64,000 bases of DNA from JASTVH01 sp042862465. GTDB taxonomy: Bacteria > Pseudomonadota > Gammaproteobacteria > Pseudomonadales > Oleiphilaceae. Below are positions 1-8,523 of this stretch, piece after piece. The position numbers and the translations under genes are program-made. The number at the start of each line of letters is the position of its first letter. Within the stretch, counting starts at the first letter, position 1. The notes under the pieces are model-generated. The model searched no databases, was not told the origin of the DNA, and was given only the letters and a program-made list of their open reading frames with translations. The stretch covers positions 248,001 to 312,000 of the forward strand of contig JASTVH010000005.1 of the NCBI GenBank assembly GCA_042862465.1. Reading direction: 5' to 3'.

Positions 1-161
1 CGCAGAGAGAGGAAATTAAAAACAAAGGAAGGCGTTTCCGGTAGGCGGAGGCTCTCACCCCCACCAGGAAATCATTAACGAGTTCACCTGTAAACAGACG
101 ACGGGCCTGCCGCTTGCTTACAGTTTTTCCCAAGTCCTGAAGCGACTAGCGCGCTCTTGGC

Positions 162-473
162 TCAGAAAGAAGCCACATGGTGTTTGGAACCATACTCTGC
201 CTGGCTCGATTCCGGCTGTTCGCTCTGCTGGTCCGATCGCTCTTCAGGCTGAGACTTCTTCTGCGGTTTTTCCATCGGGTGGATGTTAACCGCATGGATG
301 CCCTTGTCGCTTGGCTGCTTGTCGAAGATGACTTTCTGTCCGGCTTTCAGCGTCTTGTATCCTTCCATCTGGATGGACGAGAAATGCACGAAAAGATCCT
401 CACTGCATCCATCTTCTATGATGAAGCCATAGCCCTTCGCGTTGTTAAACCACTTCACTTTACCTTGAGGCAT
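162..473 (-). CDS. cspD: Cold-shock domain protein CspD-like
   Basis: A 103-residue protein with one cold-shock domain (residues 1-67) that binds single-stranded nucleic acid. The opening GKVKWFNNAKGYGFI carries RNP1, and DLFVHFSSI carries RNP2. The tail (68-103) is rich in Gln, Glu and Ser and looks disordered. The start has a GGGAG ribosome site six bases upstream. It is divergent from clpS, the usual neighbourhood of cspD, where the protein is known as a stationary-phase replication inhibitor. CspD rather than another Csp is inferred from this context. Confidence 0.9.
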   Translation of the reverse strand: MPQGKVKWFNNAKGYGFIIEDGCSEDLFVHFSSIQMEGYKTLKAGQKVIFDKQPSDKGIHAVNIHPMEKPQKKSQPEERSDQQSEQPESSQAEYGSKHHVASF

Positions 474-800
474 TTTCCACTCCCTAGATTCATCGTTCTT
501 ATGGCTATTTTTGAAGTCCTAAAAACCGGCGTCTTGTTATTTTCGTATCGCCTTGTACGCCTTCAAAAAGCACTTTGAGGACGCACTTTTGTTTCCACCT
601 AACTTCAGGGTCTACTGTTGACCAAGAAACATCCATAGTCAAGAGAAATGGGTGGTTCACTGCCGGGTCGGAACGGTATCATAAAGAGAAGCCAGTATGA
701 GGGTCAGCGAGTCATGTGTTGGCCTGGATGACATTGTTTTAACAAGCACTTGAATAGATGGGACAGCAATCCCATTTCTGACTTTGCCCGGTAGTGAATC
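474..800. other. Divergent intergenic region between cspD and clpS
   Basis: No gene was found in these 327 bases. It must hold the promoters for cspD (leftward) and clpS (rightward), but I see no convincing -35/-10 pair. A small hairpin, ATGGGA (758-763) with TCCCAT (770-775), sits about 25 bases before the clpS start. A second near-palindrome, TTGTT/AACAA, lies at 735-746. Either could affect clpS translation; neither has a U-tract. Confidence 0.5.
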
Positions 801-1166
801 ATGCGTAATCTGCAAAATAGTCTACTAGTATTAAATCAGAAGGATGACGAACCGGAGGAACCGGGGCGCGATGACGCTGTCCTAGAGGAGACAGCGAAAC
901 CCGCCGTCAAAAGGCCTTCCTTGTACAAGGTGGTGATGCTGAATGATGACTTCACCCCAATGGATTTTGTGGTAGAAGTGTTAATGAAGTTCTTTGCCCA
1001 CAACGAGGAAAAAGCCACGCAAATCATGTTGACTGTCCATACTGAAGGCAAAGCTGTCTGTGGCGTCTATACTCGTGATATTGCGGAAACGAAAGCAGCC
1101 CAGGTGAATCAGTATTCATCGGAATGCGAACACCCACTGCTTTGCGAGATCGAGCGAGCCGACTGA
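801..1166 (+). CDS. clpS: ATP-dependent Clp protease adaptor ClpS
   Basis: A 121-residue adaptor that binds proteins with N-degrons (Leu, Phe, Trp, Tyr at the N-terminus) and hands them to ClpA. Residues 1-40 are an acidic flexible arm. The core carries VVMLNDDFTPMDFVVEVL (the NDD and hydrophobic-pocket region), TEGKAVCG, and the terminal LLCEIE. It lies 19 bases upstream of clpA on the same strand, so the two are surely co-transcribed. The two N-degron-making transferases bpt and aat lie just downstream on the other strand. Confidence 0.97.
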   Translation: MRNLQNSLLVLNQKDDEPEEPGRDDAVLEETAKPAVKRPSLYKVVMLNDDFTPMDFVVEVLMKFFAHNEEKATQIMLTVHTEGKAVCGVYTRDIAETKAAQVNQYSSECEHPLLCEIERAD

Positions 1167-1185
1167 TGAGGAATCGGGGTGATCC

Positions 1186-3459
1186 ATGCTGAGTAAAGAC
1201 CTCGAATTGACGCTGAACACAGCGTTCAAGAATGCCCGGGAAAAGCGTCATGAGTTCATGACGGTCGAGCACCTGTTGCTTGCCCTGTTGGACAATGACT
1301 CTGCGATCCGGGTGCTGAAAGCCTGCGGGGCCGACCTGGGTCGGCTGCGGGAAGAACTCACCGAGTTCGTGGATTCCACGACACCACTGATCCCAACCAA
1401 CGATGTAGAACGCGAGACCCAGCCAACGCTCGGATTCCAGCGTGTTCTGCAACGTGCCGTCTTCCACGTGCAATCCTCAGGCAAAAAAGAGGTCACCGGG
1501 GCCAACGTACTGGTCGCCATCTTCTCCGAGCAGGAGAGCCAGGCGGTCTATGTGCTCAAGAAGCAGAACATCGCCCGTATTGACGTGGTCAACTTTATTT
1601 CCCATGGCATCTCCAAGGTCTCCGGCCCGGAAGAGCAGGAGCAGGGAGAGGGCGAGCATCACCAGGAAGAGATTGGTGAGGAAAGCGGTGCCTCCAATCC
1701 CCTGGAGAGCTATGCCACCAACCTGAATGAACAGGCCCGCCATGGTCGCATCGATCCGCTGATCGGACGCGAGCATGAAGTGGAGCGTGTGGTTCAGATT
1801 CTGGTACGCCGCCGCAAGAACAATCCGTTGCTGGTGGGTGAGGCCGGCGTCGGCAAGACGGCGATCGCTGAAGGTCTGGCCAAGAAGATCGTCGATCAGG
1901 ACGTGCCGGAGATTATTGCCGACGCGGAAGTGTTCTCGCTCGATCTCGGGGCGCTGCTGGCCGGCACCAAGTATCGCGGTGATTTCGAGAAGCGGTTCAA
2001 GGCGCTTCTGGCCGAGCTGAAGAAGCGGGATCATGCCATCCTCTTCATTGACGAGATCCACACCATTATTGGGGCCGGGTCTGCGTCCGGGGGGGTCATG
2101 GATGCGTCCAATCTGCTGAAGCCGTTACTGAGCAGCGGGCAGATTCGCTGTATCGGCTCCACCACCTTCTCTGAGTTCCGTGGCATCTTCGAGAAAGACA
2201 GCGCCCTGGCGCGTCGCTTCCAGAAAATCGACGTCAACGAGCCCAGCGTGGACGATACCTATCAGATCCTGCGCGGCCTGAAATCGCACTTCGAGAAGCA
2301 CCACGATCTCAAGTACACCGACAAGGCACTGCGCACTGCCTCCGAGTTGGCGGCCAAGTACATTACCGATCGTCATCTGCCGGACAAGGCCATCGACGTG
2401 ATCGATGAGGCCGGCGCCCGCCAGCGACTTCTGCCGGCGAACAAGCGCAAGAAGGTCATTGGCGTTTCCGCCATTGAAGATGTGGTAGCCACCATCGCCC
2501 GGATTCCACCGAAGAGTGTTTCTTCCAACGACAAGGACGTGCTGCGTAACCTCGAGCGCGACCTGAAGATGACCGTATTCGGGCAGGACGAAGCGATTCA
2601 GAGCCTTTCCACGGCGATCAAGCTGGCGCGTGCCGGTCTCAAATCGCCCGAGAAGCCCGAAGGCGCCTTCCTGTTCGCCGGTCCGACCGGTGTCGGTAAG
2701 ACCGAGGTGACCCGCCAGCTGGCGAAGATCCTGGGTATCGAGCTGGTACGCTTCGACATGTCCGAGTACATGGAGCGGCATACGGTATCGCGTCTGATTG
2801 GCGCACCGCCGGGCTACGTGGGCTATGACCAGGGCGGTCTGTTGACCGAAGAGGTCAATAAGCATCCACACTGCGTCCTGTTGCTGGACGAAATCGAGAA
2901 GGCGCACCCGGAAGTCTTCAACCTGCTGCTGCAGGTGATGGATCACGGTACGCTGACTGACAACAACGGCCGCAAGGCGGATTTCCGTCACGTGGTGCTG
3001 GTGATGACCACCAACGCCGGTGCGGAGGTCATGAGCCGCCGTTCCATCGGTTTCGCGACACAGGATCACAGCACGGACGGTATGGAAGTCATCAACAAGA
3101 CCTTCACGCCGGAATTCCGCAACCGCCTGGATGGCATCATCCAGTTCTCTTCACTGCAGCCGGAAACCATCACTTACGTGGTGGACAAGTTCCTCACGGA
3201 ACTGCAGGCGCAGCTGGACGAGAAGCGGGTCGTGCTGCACGTGGACGCGGATGCCAAGGCCTGGCTGGCCGAGCATGGCTACGATCAGACCATGGGGGCC
3301 CGTCCAATGGCGCGCTTGATCCAGGAAAAGATCAAGAAACCGCTGGCGGAGGAGATCCTGTTCGGTCGGCTGTCCGAGAACGGAGGCGAGGTCAATGTCA
3401 CCCTGGAGAACGACGAACTCCGGTTCGAGTTCGAGGCCGAGGAACCGGCAGCGGTTTGA
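1186..3459 (+). CDS. clpA: ClpA, AAA+ unfoldase of the ClpAP protease
   Basis: A 757-residue hexameric unfoldase that feeds substrates to ClpP in the cytoplasm. It has an N-terminal double Clp-N repeat (1-145) that docks ClpS and an acidic linker (about 147-170). AAA module 1 has Walker A GEAGVGKTA and Walker B ILFIDEIHT. AAA module 2 has GPTGVGKTE and VLLLDEIEKAH, followed by the D2-small C-terminal domain. The length is normal for ClpA. It ends in a bidirectional terminator. Confidence 0.98.
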   Translation: MLSKDLELTLNTAFKNAREKRHEFMTVEHLLLALLDNDSAIRVLKACGADLGRLREELTEFVDSTTPLIPTNDVERETQPTLGFQRVLQRAVFHVQSSGKKEVTGANVLVAIFSEQESQAVYVLKKQNIARIDVVNFISHGISKVSGPEEQEQGEGEHHQEEIGEESGASNPLESYATNLNEQARHGRIDPLIGREHEVERVVQILVRRRKNNPLLVGEAGVGKTAIAEGLAKKIVDQDVPEIIADAEVFSLDLGALLAGTKYRGDFEKRFKALLAELKKRDHAILFIDEIHTIIGAGSASGGVMDASNLLKPLLSSGQIRCIGSTTFSEFRGIFEKDSALARRFQKIDVNEPSVDDTYQILRGLKSHFEKHHDLKYTDKALRTASELAAKYITDRHLPDKAIDVIDEAGARQRLLPANKRKKVIGVSAIEDVVATIARIPPKSVSSNDKDVLRNLERDLKMTVFGQDEAIQSLSTAIKLARAGLKSPEKPEGAFLFAGPTGVGKTEVTRQLAKILGIELVRFDMSEYMERHTVSRLIGAPPGYVGYDQGGLLTEEVNKHPHCVLLLDEIEKAHPEVFNLLLQVMDHGTLTDNNGRKADFRHVVLVMTTNAGAEVMSRRSIGFATQDHSTDGMEVINKTFTPEFRNRLDGIIQFSSLQPETITYVVDKFLTELQAQLDEKRVVLHVDADAKAWLAEHGYDQTMGARPMARLIQEKIKKPLAEEILFGRLSENGGEVNVTLENDELRFEFEAEEPAAV

Positions 3460-3490
3460 CAGGGGGCGGGCAATCGCCTGAACGACAAAA

Positions 3491-3521
3491 AGGCAGGTGT
3501 GTAACAGCACCTGCCTTTTTT
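3491..3521. terminator. Bidirectional intrinsic terminator between clpA and infA
   Basis: The inverted repeat AGGCAGGTG (3491-3499) and CACCTGCCT (3508-3516) has an eight-base loop. It is flanked by an A-run on the left and a T-run on the right, so it can end both clpA and the convergent infA transcript. Confidence 0.92.
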
Positions 3522-3568
3522 ATTGCGCATTCGGGCAGGTTTAAAGCGCCCGACTGCTACGCTGGCGA

Positions 3569-3787
3569 TTAGCGGTAGCGGTAGGTAATCCGGCCCTTGC
3601 TCAGATCGTAGGGCGTCAGTTCTACCTTTACACGGTCGCCGGTCAGGATGCGGATGTAGTTCTTGCGCATTTTGCCGGAGATGTGTGCTGTCACGACGTG
3701 GCCGTTGTCCAGTTCGACCCGAAACATGGTGTTGGGAAGGGTATCGACGATCGTGCCTTCCATTTCAACAACATCTGATTTCGCCAT
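3569..3787 (-). CDS. infA: Translation initiation factor IF-1
   Basis: A 72-residue single S1/OB-fold protein that occupies the ribosomal A site during initiation. The sequence MAKSDVVEMEGTIVDTLPNT through the end KGRITYRYR is full length. The open frame continues 39 codons upstream, but the start is set at the ATG giving MAKSD, which has an AGAGG ribosome site and matches the family length. It is transcribed towards clpA and shares the terminator. Confidence 0.98.
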   Translation of the reverse strand: MAKSDVVEMEGTIVDTLPNTMFRVELDNGHVVTAHISGKMRKNYIRILTGDRVKVELTPYDLSKGRITYRYR

Positions 3788-3969
3788 TAAAAAAGAACCT
3801 CTGATTGGTCGTAAATGATGCGTTTGCTCAACAGTATACGCTAACGGATTGTTCTGATACTGATCTTGGGGCTTAGAAAGCGGATTGCCCCGGAAATGGC
3901 GCAATTCTGCCTGATTTCGGTCACATTGGCAAAAAAATGCGCAAACAGGCGCTGCGGTGAGGCACTACA

Positions 3970-4680
3970 CTAGTTGATCAGATCGATCCAGCGGCCGTGG
4001 TGCAGCTGCTGCAAGGGGCGGAACTTGGTCTTGTAGTTCATCTTGCGGCACTCGCGGATGAAGTAACCCAGATACAGATGGCTCAGGCCCCGGCGCTGGG
4101 CTTCCTCGATTTGCCAGAGAATCGCCAGGGTGCCCAGTCCTCGCTGGTCGAGATCCGGATCGAACATGGTATAGATGGCGGAGAGGCCGTCCTCAAGCAC
4201 GTCGACGACGGCCAGGCCCACCAGCTGTCCTTCCAGCCGCATTTCCAGGAAAAAACCGTCAATCACGCCTTCAACCAGGAAGGACGTGAATTGTTCCCGG
4301 GTCGGCGGGTACATGTCACCATCGGCGTGTCTTTGCTCGATGTAGCGCTCATAGAGGCGGTAGTAGTCGCTACGAAAGTGTACCGGCACCTGGGTCAGCG
4401 TCAGATCCTGATTGGTCTTCAGAACCCGCCGCTGGGAACGGTTGGGATGGAAGCGGCGCACGGGAATGCGAACCGGGATGCAGGCGTTGCAGGACTCGCA
4501 GTGAGGGCGATAGTAATGGGACCCGCTGCGGCGAAAGCCCAGGGCGGTGAGTTGGCTGTACAGCTGTTTGTCGATCCTGGCCCGCGGGTCGACAAACATG
4601 GTTGTCGCTTTCTTGTCGGGCAGGTAACTGCACTCGTGTTCGGGCGTCGCGAAGAAAATCAGCGTTTTGAGGCTGCTCAT
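3970..4680 (-). CDS. bpt: Bpt/Ate, aspartate/glutamate leucyl-tRNA-protein transferase
   Basis: A 236-residue enzyme that adds leucine from Leu-tRNA to N-terminal Asp or Glu, creating a ClpS substrate. It has the ATE N-domain with a Cys cluster (CESCNAC) and the N-terminal ECSYLPDKKATTMFVDP. The GNAT-like C-domain carries FDPDLDQRGLG and YLGYFIRECRKMNYK. I chose the ATG at 4680 because it overlaps the aat stop as ATGA; the frame upstream is aat territory. Leucyl rather than arginyl transfer is inferred from bacterial Bpt relatives. Confidence 0.94.
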   Translation of the reverse strand: MSSLKTLIFFATPEHECSYLPDKKATTMFVDPRARIDKQLYSQLTALGFRRSGSHYYRPHCESCNACIPVRIPVRRFHPNRSQRRVLKTNQDLTLTQVPVHFRSDYYRLYERYIEQRHADGDMYPPTREQFTSFLVEGVIDGFFLEMRLEGQLVGLAVVDVLEDGLSAIYTMFDPDLDQRGLGTLAILWQIEEAQRRGLSHLYLGYFIRECRKMNYKTKFRPLQQLHHGRWIDLIN

Positions 4681-5393
4681 GACGAGCTCCCGTCCGGCCA
4701 GCGCCACTCCATATGCCATGCCAGCTGTCTGGGCATGGCATCGATGTTCTGTTTCAGTATAGTTAAAAATCGCTCCCGGGAAATCAACGTGGCGCCCAAA
4801 GACCGCAAATGGGGATTTTCCACCTGACAATCGAGCAGGGCATATTCCCACGCCTGCAGCTGCCGGACGGCATGAACAAACGCCACCTTGGAGGCGTCCG
4901 TCTCGCGGGTAAACATGGACTCCCCGAAAAAGCACCGGCCCATGGCCACACCGTAAAGCCCGCCCACCAGTTCGCCTTCGTCGTTCCAGGTTTCAAAGGA
5001 GTGCGCCATGCCCAGAGCATGCAGTCGCAGGTAGGCCAGGCGCATGTCCGGCGTGATCCAGGTGCCTTCCTCCCGACTGGTGGCGCAGCCGTCAATCACC
5101 TCGGTGAAGGCTTTGTTGATAGTGACCGTGAAGCGCTCCTTGTTGAGCGTCTTGCGCAGGCTGCGTGAGATATGCAGTTCCTCCGGGAACAGCACACAGC
5201 GTGGATCCGGTGACCACCACAAAATCGGCTGGTCTTCGCTAAACCAGGGGAAGATGCCGTTGCGGTAGGCCAGGGTCAATCGATCCACCGACAGGTCGCC
5301 GCCGATCGCCAGCAGTCCGTCGGGGTCGTCAAGGGCGGTTCTCGGGTCTGGAAACCACAGATGGTCCGGTTCGAGCCAGGGAAGGGTGCTCAT
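4677..5393 (-). CDS. aat: Leucyl/phenylalanyl-tRNA-protein transferase
   Basis: A 238-residue enzyme that transfers Leu or Phe from tRNA to proteins with N-terminal Lys or Arg, making primary N-degrons. The signature stretches are DGLLAIGGDLS, GIFPWFSEDQPILWWSPDPR and FFGESMF (the nucleotide and tRNA end pocket). Length is usual. It overlaps bpt by four bases, so the two are translationally coupled. Together with clpSA across the infA gap this gives a complete N-degron toolkit except ClpP. Confidence 0.97.
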   Translation of the reverse strand: MSTLPWLEPDHLWFPDPRTALDDPDGLLAIGGDLSVDRLTLAYRNGIFPWFSEDQPILWWSPDPRCVLFPEELHISRSLRKTLNKERFTVTINKAFTEVIDGCATSREEGTWITPDMRLAYLRLHALGMAHSFETWNDEGELVGGLYGVAMGRCFFGESMFTRETDASKVAFVHAVRQLQAWEYALLDCQVENPHLRSLGATLISRERFLTILKQNIDAMPRQLAWHMEWRWPDGSSS

Positions 5394-5524
5394 ACATGCT
5401 TTATAGTCTGCTAACGGTCACGTCGCCAGTTTAGTGGCTTCGAGGCGGGTAGGAAAAGGCGGCAGGCGGCCTGGGGAAGGCGCCCGGCACCAACCAGGTG
5501 GCACCGGACGCGGCCATCGCCGGA

Positions 5525-6478
5525 TCAGTCCAGCTGATCGAGGTACTTCTCGGCATCCAGGGCCGCCATGCAGCCGAAGCCGGCAGAGGTCACCGCCTGG
5601 CGATAGACGTGGTCGGCCACATCGCCAGCGGCGAAAACGCCCGGGATGCTGGTCTGGGTTGCCATGCCTTCAAGTCCGGAGCGGATGCGGACGTAGCCGT
5701 TTTCCATGTCCAGCTGCCCTTCGAACAGGTCGGTATTGGGCTTGTGGCCGATGGCGATGAACACGCCCGCCACGTTCAGATCCTGGGTTTCCCCGGACTG
5801 CATGTGCTTGATCCGGATACCGGTGACGCCGGTACCGTCGCCCAGTACCTCGTCCAGGGTGTGATCCCAGATGACCCGGATGTTGCCGTTCTCGACCTTC
5901 TCGAACAGCTTGTCCTGCAGGATCTTCTCCGCGCGCAGCTGATCACGACGGTGCACCAGGGTGACCTGGTCGGCAATGTTGGACAGGTACAGGGCTTCCT
6001 CGACTGCGGTATTGCCGCCACCGATCACCGCAACCTTCTGTTTCTTGTAGAAGAATCCGTCACAGGTGGCGCAGGCACTGACGCCCTGGCCCTTGAACTT
6101 TTCTTCCGACTCCAGCCCCAGGTACTTGGCCGTGGCGCCTGTGGCGATGATCAGTGCATCACAGGTATAGGTGCCCTGGTCGCCCTTGAGGGTAAACGGG
6201 CGGTTCCGCAGGTCCGCCTCGTTGATATAGTCATAGACGATATTGGTGTCGAAGCGCTCGGAATGGCGTTGCATCCGCTGCATCAATTCCGGGCCCTGGA
6301 CACCGGTATCATCACCGGGCCAGTTGTCCACGTCGGTGGTGGTGGTCAGCTGGCCGCCGACTTCAATACCGGTGATCAGCGTGGGATTGAGATTGGCGCG
6401 GGCTGCATAGACCGCTGCGGTATAACCGGCAGGACCGGAACCGAGAATGATCAGTTTGAAGTGTTTGCTTTCGCTCAT
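5525..6478 (-). CDS. trxB: Thioredoxin reductase
   Basis: A 317-residue FAD enzyme that reduces thioredoxin with NADPH. The FAD Rossmann motif is ILGSGPAGYTAAVYAA at about residue 10, and the redox centre is CATC in GVSACATCDG at about 135. The NADPH motif is VIGGGNTAVEEA at about 150, and the C-terminal FAD motif is GVFAAGDVAD. All catalytic features are intact. It lies upstream of aat on the same strand with about 130 bases between them, so it may head the trxB-aat-bpt unit. A GAACC-type weak ribosome site precedes the ATG. Confidence 0.98.
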   Translation of the reverse strand: MSESKHFKLIILGSGPAGYTAAVYAARANLNPTLITGIEVGGQLTTTTDVDNWPGDDTGVQGPELMQRMQRHSERFDTNIVYDYINEADLRNRPFTLKGDQGTYTCDALIIATGATAKYLGLESEEKFKGQGVSACATCDGFFYKKQKVAVIGGGNTAVEEALYLSNIADQVTLVHRRDQLRAEKILQDKLFEKVENGNIRVIWDHTLDEVLGDGTGVTGIRIKHMQSGETQDLNVAGVFIAIGHKPNTDLFEGQLDMENGYVRIRSGLEGMATQTSIPGVFAAGDVADHVYRQAVTSAGFGCMAALDAEKYLDQLD

Positions 6479-6653
6479 GGTTCCCTTGATTCTCCAACCC
6501 TTGGGGCGCCTTGTGCGCAGTTTGTTCGAGGGGGCGTCGAATCACCTTGCTTGCCGGGTGATCAACGACACTCAGTGATTGGCGGAAAGGGTAACATGAC
6601 CGACAAAAAAATCAGATTGATTTTGGCAATGTGCCTTATAGAAAAACCCCGCC

Positions 6654-7562
6654 TCAAATAACGACGGGCACTTCCTCGATGATTTTCTGCGAATGCCCCT
6701 TGTGATTCGGGTCGACCCCTTCCAGGCGATGGTCCACCACACTTGGCAGGACCGCCTGTATATCGTCAGGCAGCACGTGATGGCGGCCGTCCATCAGGGC
6801 CCAGGCACGGGCCGCACGCAGCAGGCCCAAGCCGGCCCGGGGAGACAGCCCGTAAAGCACGCCGGGCATTTCCCGGGTGTAGTTCAGGATGCGCTGCACG
6901 TAACCGAGCACGTTGTCGGCGGCCGTGACCCGTTCAACGCCGGTCTGCAGGGTTTGCACGTCCGATTCGCTCAAAACCGGCTGCAGTTGCTCCAGTAAAT
7001 CCCGCCGATCCCGGCCTTCCAGCAACTGGCGTTCAGCTCGCGGGTCGGGGTAGCCCAGGCGCAGGCGCATCAGGAATCGATCCAGCTGGGATTCCGGCAG
7101 GGGGTACGTGCCTCCCTGTTCCAACGGATTCTGTGTGGCAATCACGAAGAAGGGATGCGGCAGTGGGCGCGTTTTGCCCTCGATGGACACCTGACGTTCT
7201 TCCATGGCTTCCAGCAGGGCGCTCTGGGTGCGCGGAGAGGCCCGGTTGATCTCATCCGCCAGGATCACCTGGGCAAAGATCGGGCCGGGATGGAAGACCA
7301 TTTCGTTGGCCTGCTTGTCGTACATGGAAAAGCCCAGCACATCCGTGGGCAGCAGGTCGCTGGTAAACTGGATACGGCGATAGGACAGCCCCAGCGCAGC
7401 GGCGAGGGCATGGGACAGCGTGGTTTTGCCCATGCCGGGAATGTCCTCGATCAGGATATGCCCTCGTGCCAGCATCCCGCATAAGGCCAGACGGATCTGG
7501 TGATCCTTGCCCAGCAATACCTCATTGAGCTTTTCCAGGGTGGCGTCGACCAGTTTTTTCAC
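6654..7562 (-). CDS. MoxR-family AAA ATPase
   Basis: A 302-residue AAA_3/MoxR chaperone-like ATPase. Walker A is EDIPGMGKTTL (about residue 40) and Walker B is VILADEINRASP (about 100). The sensor region is VIATQNPLEQGGTYPLPESQ, and a MoxR lid domain follows from about 215. Family members help mature or regulate other complexes, usually with a DUF58/VWA partner. Here no such gene is next to it: trxB lies downstream and aguB upstream. Its client cannot be named from this window. Confidence 0.93.
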   Translation of the reverse strand: MKKLVDATLEKLNEVLLGKDHQIRLALCGMLARGHILIEDIPGMGKTTLSHALAAALGLSYRRIQFTSDLLPTDVLGFSMYDKQANEMVFHPGPIFAQVILADEINRASPRTQSALLEAMEERQVSIEGKTRPLPHPFFVIATQNPLEQGGTYPLPESQLDRFLMRLRLGYPDPRAERQLLEGRDRRDLLEQLQPVLSESDVQTLQTGVERVTAADNVLGYVQRILNYTREMPGVLYGLSPRAGLGLLRAARAWALMDGRHHVLPDDIQAVLPSVVDHRLEGVDPNHKGHSQKIIEEVPVVI

Positions 7563-7608
7563 CCGCCGGGCTCCTTGTTGTGGTTGACTGGATTCGGGAG
7601 AGACGCTG

Positions 7609-8523
7609 TCAGTCCCTCACTCGCCGCACAATCTCGCCATAGGCGTCGATGCGGCGATCACGCAGATAGGGCCAGATACGACGGACCTGGTCGCAGCGGT
7701 TCAGGTCCAGATCGGCGTGGAGGACGGTTTCGGTCGCGTCGTCCGCTCGCGCCAGGATTTCCCCCTGAGGGCCGGTGATGAAGCTGTTGCCCCAGAAACG
7801 GATCCCCTCGCTCTGGCCGCTCGGGTCCGGCTCCACGCCAATCCGGTTGGGCGCGATCACCGGCAGGTTGTTGGCCACGCTATGGCCGCGCTGGACAGTC
7901 ACCCAGGCATCCAGCTGCCGTGCCTGTTCGGCAGGGTCGTCGGTCTGGTCCCAGCCGATGGCCGTGGGGTAGATCAGCAATTCCGCGCCGGCCAGGCTCA
8001 TGAGACGAGCCGCCTCCGGGTACCACTGGTCCCAGCACACCAGCAAGCCGAGACGTCCGACACTGGTCTGGATGGGGGTAAACCCACTGCTGCCGTCCCC
8101 ATTCACGGCATCCCCCGGCGTGAAGTAGAACTTCTCGTAAAAGCCGGGATCGTCGGGAATATGCATCTTGCGATAGGTGCCTGCGAGGGAACCGTCCGAT
8201 TCGAGGACCACCGCAGTGTTGTGATAGACCCCCTGCATACGCCGTTCGAAAACCGAGCCCACCAGCACGATGCCAAGCTCTCTGGCCAGCAGGGACAGGC
8301 GTTCCGTGGTGGGGCCGGGTACCGGTTCGGCGAGGTCGAACACGGACACGTCTTCGGTCTGGCAGAAGTACTGTGTGGCGTGAAGCTCCTGCAATACCAC
8401 CAGCTGGGCGCCGTCCCGTGCGGCTTCACGTACCAGGCGTTCGCTGGTCTCGAGGCTGCGCTGCTTTTCCGGAAAGGCCGCCTGCTGGACTGCGGCAACC
8501 TTGAGTGGACGCGGATGGTTCAT
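7609..8523 (-). CDS. aguB: N-carbamoylputrescine amidase
   Basis: A 304-residue nitrilase-superfamily hydrolase that converts N-carbamoylputrescine to putrescine, CO2 and ammonia. The catalytic triad is visible: Glu in VVLQELHATQYF, Lys in TYRKMHIPDDPGFYEK, and Cys in LLVCWDQWYPEAAR. I set the start at the ATG that overlaps the aguA stop (ATGA); an ATG three codons further upstream is possible. Pairing with aguA makes the assignment firm. Confidence 0.95.
   Translation of the reverse strand: MNHPRPLKVAAVQQAAFPEKQRSLETSERLVREAARDGAQLVVLQELHATQYFCQTEDVSVFDLAEPVPGPTTERLSLLARELGIVLVGSVFERRMQGVYHNTAVVLESDGSLAGTYRKMHIPDDPGFYEKFYFTPGDAVNGDGSSGFTPIQTSVGRLGLLVCWDQWYPEAARLMSLAGAELLIYPTAIGWDQTDDPAEQARQLDAWVTVQRGHSVANNLPVIAPNRIGVEPDPSGQSEGIRFWGNSFITGPQGEILARADDATETVLHADLDLNRCDQVRRIWPYLRDRRIDAYGEIVRRVRD

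Noticed and set aside
1..161. Gene end or RNA to the left of cspD
   Set aside because: Nothing coding could be recognised; no clear terminator for cspD seen.
758..775. Hairpin before clpS as a terminator
   Set aside because: Six-base stem, followed by TTCTG rather than a T-run.
836..3530. Long minus-strand frames opposite clpS and clpA
   Set aside because: They mirror the codon pattern of GC-rich genes and show no family features.
5498..6661. A long plus-strand frame opposite trxB (387 codons)
   Set aside because: It is the complement of trxB, whose motifs are unmistakable; no ribosome site or recognised domain.
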